IMG/VR virus record: IMGVR_UViG_3300035670_000333 | Location: 1 to 48,686 of that record | Strand: one strand, 5' to 3' | Length of the DNA: 48,686 bases | Source: a virus | Shown: positions 48,105-48,686 of the stretch, in pieces | How the letters are laid out: every line of letters begins with the position of its first letter | Position numbering within the stretch: position 1 is the first letter of the stretch | Notes under the pieces: generated by a model | Told to the model about the DNA's origin: nothing | Seen by the model: only the letters and a program-made list of their open reading frames with translations | Databases searched by the model: none | Made by a program: the position numbers and the translations under genes

Positions 48105-48686
48105 ATGCTAAGAGACGCATTTAGAGGCGCGATTGCGTCAGCCTATCGAAAGGTTATTGGAACCGCTGGCTCCAACCCATTCAACGATGACTTTAACAGG
48201 GCAGATGGAAGTATCAACCCAGCTGAAGACGGTGGAGTTTGGGAAGCTGTCAGAGGGTCATTTCAGGTATCTGGAAATAAGGCATCTTCGCTAACAGATT
48301 CAAACTACCCAATTGCAGCAGTCTCCTCATTTACAAATGACGTGACCATTGACCTAAAGGGCTCAACTGGTGCTGGTGCTGCATTGTGGGTTACTGATTC
48401 TGGCAACTGGTGGGCCGTTGGTGTAACTCAGCAATCCGAGAGCTGTAACTGCGTAGAGTATTACAACAGCTATACATACACTTATTCATATAGCTACATT
48501 TCATCTTGGAGCTACAACTGCGTAGCTGGTAATTACTACTGCTGCTACTACTACAATGTATGCGTAGCTTACAGTGGATCTAACTGCTGTGGCTACACTT
48601 GCTATGGATACAACACCTCGAACTGCTGTGGTTACAGTTGTTATGGATACAACGCAGGTGGAAACTGTAAGGGTTACTATTGCTCT
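48105..48686 (+). CDS. N-terminal part of junction-spanning Cys/Tyr-rich fibre-like protein
   Basis: ATG at 48105 is one base after the previous stop. The frame is open to the contig end and continues at base 1-623. Residues 1-20 (LRDAFRGAIASAYRKVIGTA) form a helix, then a LamG/jelly-roll-like start (NPFNDDFNRADGSINPAEDG, FTNDVTIDLKGSTGAGAALW, WWAVGVTQQ). The fold is interrupted by the Tyr/Cys-rich insertion starting ESCNCVEYYNSY. It may bind carbohydrate. Partial because of the contig end. Confidence 0.8.
   Translation, partial: MLRDAFRGAIASAYRKVIGTAGSNPFNDDFNRADGSINPAEDGGVWEAVRGSFQVSGNKASSLTDSNYPIAAVSSFTNDVTIDLKGSTGAGAALWVTDSGNWWAVGVTQQSESCNCVEYYNSYTYTYSYSYISSWSYNCVAGNYYCCYYYNVCVAYSGSNCCGYTCYGYNTSNCCGYSCYGYNAGGNCKGYYCS
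48538..48686. repeat. contig-end overlap, right copy
   Basis: Same 149 bases as 1-149 with one silent difference (48560 A versus 23 C). See the left copy. Confidence 0.9.

Overview
The window is an essentially complete genome of a tailed phage with a long non-contractile tail (siphovirus type). The last 149 bases (48538-48686) repeat the first 149 (1-149) with one mismatch, so the contig is a closed circle of about 48,537 bp and one tail-fibre-like gene (48105 to 623) runs across the junction. The host is probably an actinobacterium: there are two WhiB-family [4Fe-4S] regulators (a family confined to Actinobacteria and their phages), an NrdH-type redoxin and several apparently leaderless genes. 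The only moderate GC, judged by eye, would fit freshwater actinobacteria, but that is a guess. No integrase or repressor was recognised, so a lytic life style is likely. No DNA polymerase was seen either.

Layout. (1) Right-hand and left-hand plus-strand late genes, read around the circle: structured leader (36146-36302), two small genes, small terminase, FmdB-type zinc ribbon, large terminase, portal, protease/scaffold, decoration protein, major capsid (41757-42860), terminator, NrdH, a putative small RNA, a collagen-like and fibre module (43337 to 623), a pair of DUF-like paralogues and two glycosyltransferases (658-4898), then head-tail connectors, tail tube (7034-8110), terminator, frameshifted tail-assembly chaperones, tape measure, minor tail proteins, a fibre with an S74-type chaperone domain, M23 endolysin and membrane proteins with holin-like layout (to 18422). 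The fibre and glycosyltransferase module sits between the capsid gene and the connectors, which suggests head fibres or glycosylated virion proteins. (2) Minus-strand early genes from 34415 down to 18496: GATase, many small genes, a DEAD/SNF2-like helicase, WhiB proteins, PD-(D/E)XK nuclease, Sak4-like ATPase, DUF669-like ssDNA binder, primase-helicase, RuvC-like resolvase and DEDDy exonuclease. Together these form a replication/recombination set. A hairpin at 18431-18491 separates the two converging units. (3) A control region (32764-36302) with strong minus-strand TTGACA promoters, two sets of short repeats, an AT-rich inverted repeat (candidate origin), and a short plus-strand unit encoding a small membrane peptide and an amidoligase-like enzyme.

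The most unusual signals are two tRNA-like elements (23369-23439 and 32271-32343). They keep the acceptor and T arms, but the D and anticodon arms appear to be replaced by a shared pseudoknot-like fold. Others are a short promoter-to-terminator RNA (about 43233-43312) whose hairpin loop shows an anti-Shine-Dalgarno sequence; an amidoligase with a Cys-rich insertion encoded close to a class II glutamine amidotransferase; and a Cys/Tyr-rich insertion in the junction-spanning fibre protein. All functions come from reading sequence motifs; no database search was run.
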